Shown here: in pieces, positions 5,666-6,695 of the stretch
Position numbering within the stretch: position 1 is the stretch's first letter
Layout: each line of letters starts with the position of its first letter
The notes under the pieces: model-generated
The model's database searches: none
The model's input: the letters and a program-made list of their open reading frames with translations, nothing else
What the model was told of the DNA's origin: nothing
From: Blastocatellia bacterium
GTDB taxonomy: Bacteria; Acidobacteriota; Blastocatellia; Pyrinomonadales; Pyrinomonadaceae
Length of the DNA stretch: 6,695 bases
Direction of reading: 5' to 3'
Assembly: GCA_003175865.1 (NCBI GenBank)
Contig: PSRF01000400.1
Span: 1-6,695, forward strand
Made by a program: the position numbers and the translations under genes

Positions 5666-6643
5666 ATGATCCTTGTTTTTATAGAACATCGCGGTGGTGT
5701 TGCGAATAAGAGTTCAATCGAGGCGATCGCAGCGGCGCAATCATTAGGTGGACAATTGCAGCAACCAGTTACAGTTGTGATTCCAGGGAGCGATGTCTCC
5801 GCATTGGCCCAGGAAATGGCTGCGTATGATGTTTCGAAAGTTGTCGGTGCCGTCCATCCAAAACTTGCTGACTACACACCTGACGCCTACGCCGATGCGA
5901 TGGAGGGTATGGTTCGACAACTGGAACCGAGCTTTGTTTTCTTGAGTCACACTTATCTTGTCCGTGATTTTGCGCCCAAGCTTGCTGCACGTTTCGGGAA
6001 GTCCCTCATTAGCGACTGCATTCGTGCAAGCACTGACGGCGCCAACATCAAGTTCACGCGAAGAATTTTCCTTGGAAAGCTGGATGCCGACATTGCATCT
6101 GATGGTGAAGCTCCTGTTTTCGCTACATTTCAAATCGGTTCCTACAGAGCGGACCAGGCAGCGAAGGGAAGTGGCGCACCGGTCGAAACAAGAGAGGCTG
6201 CAGTTGGTGCGGTCAGAATGGTCCCCGAGCCTCCGTTTCAAGAAGCGAAACAAGCAGTCGATCTATCGAAGGCCGAAGTTATCGTTGCTGTCGGTCGAGG
6301 GATCAAGAGTAAGGACAATCTCGGGCTGGCTGAAAAGCTCGCGCAAGTTCTCGGTGGTGATCTGGCAGCGTCCAGACCGATCTGCGATGCTGAGTGGCTA
6401 CCGATCGATCGACAGATAGGATCGTCGGGACAAACTGTCGCGCCCAAACTTTACATTGCACTTGGAATCTCCGGGGCAATTCAACATCTGGTCGGCATGA
6501 AGAACTCGGGGACAATCGTGGCTATCAACAAAGATCCCGAAGCTCCTATTTTCGACATCGCCGATTACGGAATCGTTGGTGACCTCTTTGAGGCGGTTCC
6601 GGTGCTGACGGAAGAGATCAAGAAGATCAAGGGTTTGTCGTAG
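5666..6643 (+). CDS. etfA: Electron transfer flavoprotein subunit alpha (EtfA/FixB family)
   Basis: This is the large subunit of EtfAB and carries the FAD that shuttles electrons from dehydrogenases toward the quinone pool. At 325 residues it is typical. The N-terminal domain starts MILVFIEHRGG. The middle has FLSHTYLVRDFAPKLAARFGKSLISDC (92-118). The C-terminal FAD domain (about 205-320) is fully conserved: VAVGRGIKSKDNLGLAEKLA, SRPICDAEWLPIDRQIGSSGQTVAPKLYIALGISGAIQH, then TIVAINKDPEAPIFDIADYGIVGDLF. The ATG at 5666 has AGGA (5652-5655) ten bases upstream, and the N terminus aligns with the family, so the start is well supported. It is the second gene of an etfBA pair. No dehydrogenase or ETF:quinone oxidoreductase partner lies in the window, so the electron donor is unknown. 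Confidence 0.96.
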   Translation: MILVFIEHRGGVANKSSIEAIAAAQSLGGQLQQPVTVVIPGSDVSALAQEMAAYDVSKVVGAVHPKLADYTPDAYADAMEGMVRQLEPSFVFLSHTYLVRDFAPKLAARFGKSLISDCIRASTDGANIKFTRRIFLGKLDADIASDGEAPVFATFQIGSYRADQAAKGSGAPVETREAAVGAVRMVPEPPFQEAKQAVDLSKAEVIVAVGRGIKSKDNLGLAEKLAQVLGGDLAASRPICDAEWLPIDRQIGSSGQTVAPKLYIALGISGAIQHLVGMKNSGTIVAINKDPEAPIFDIADYGIVGDLFEAVPVLTEEIKKIKGLS

Positions 6644-6660
6644 TCGTACAAAAGATTTTT

Positions 6661-6695
6661 ACGCCGAAGGCGTTCGCGAATCCCAGCCCAGGGTT
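6661..6695 (+). repeat. Partial hairpin-containing repeat-like sequence at the right window edge
   Basis: Eighteen bases after etfA, ACGCC (6661-6665) and GGCGT (6669-6673) form a perfect stem with a GAA loop. It is followed by the palindrome TTCGCGAA (6673-6680) and a CCCAGCCCAGGG-type stretch running to the window end. The reverse-strand translation (NPGLGFANAFGV) is one I recall as a recurrent intergenic repeat in some Acidobacteriota and related genomes. The element is cut by the window edge. The hairpin is preceded, not followed, by a T-run, so it is not a + strand terminator. Confidence 0.45.

Noticed and set aside
5744..6253. 169-codon open frame on the minus strand
   Set aside because: It lies entirely opposite the well-conserved etfA, has no recognisable protein features and is best explained as an antisense shadow.
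6651..6680. Intrinsic terminator after etfA
   Set aside because: The T-run (ATTTTT) precedes the hairpin instead of following it on the + strand, and on the minus strand the hairpin is followed by A residues.

Overview
The window carries a single-direction (+ strand) cluster of housekeeping lipid and electron-transfer genes from a bacterium. The order is plsX (5' end cut off by the window), fabH, fabD, acpP, fabF, etfB, etfA. All seven are recognisable from conserved catalytic or cofactor motifs and look intact apart from the plsX truncation. Base composition is moderate (roughly half GC by eye). Gene order, the EtfB sequence type and the repeat-like intergenic sequences would fit Acidobacteriota (Blastocatellia-like). 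That placement is a recollection-based inference, not something shown by a marker gene.

Positions 1-3354 hold phosphate acyltransferase (PlsX), beta-ketoacyl-ACP synthase III (FabH), malonyl-CoA:ACP transacylase (FabD) and acyl carrier protein (AcpP). FabF, the elongating ketosynthase, follows at 3459-4700. Together they charge ACP with malonate (FabD), start the chain (FabH), elongate it (FabF) and pass finished acyl chains to phospholipid synthesis (PlsX). The ketoreductase gene fabG, which often sits between fabD and acpP, is absent. Positions 4781-6643 encode the two subunits of an electron transfer flavoprotein (EtfB, EtfA), which carries electrons from flavin dehydrogenases to the respiratory chain.

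The junctions are the less ordinary part. A 24-codon ORF sits between plsX and fabH. The same CTTGAGG ribosome-binding module precedes both it and fabH, and each module contains the stop codon of the preceding ORF. The start of fabD overlaps a degenerate heptamer tract that encodes a non-canonical N-terminal extension. The fabF-etfB gap is filled by a hairpin-forming element flanked by perfect 9-bp direct repeats. The window ends in another hairpin-containing, repeat-like stretch. No RNA genes, CRISPR arrays, transposase genes or clear intrinsic terminators were found. I see no convincing undescribed multi-gene system; the items above are the ones worth checking.
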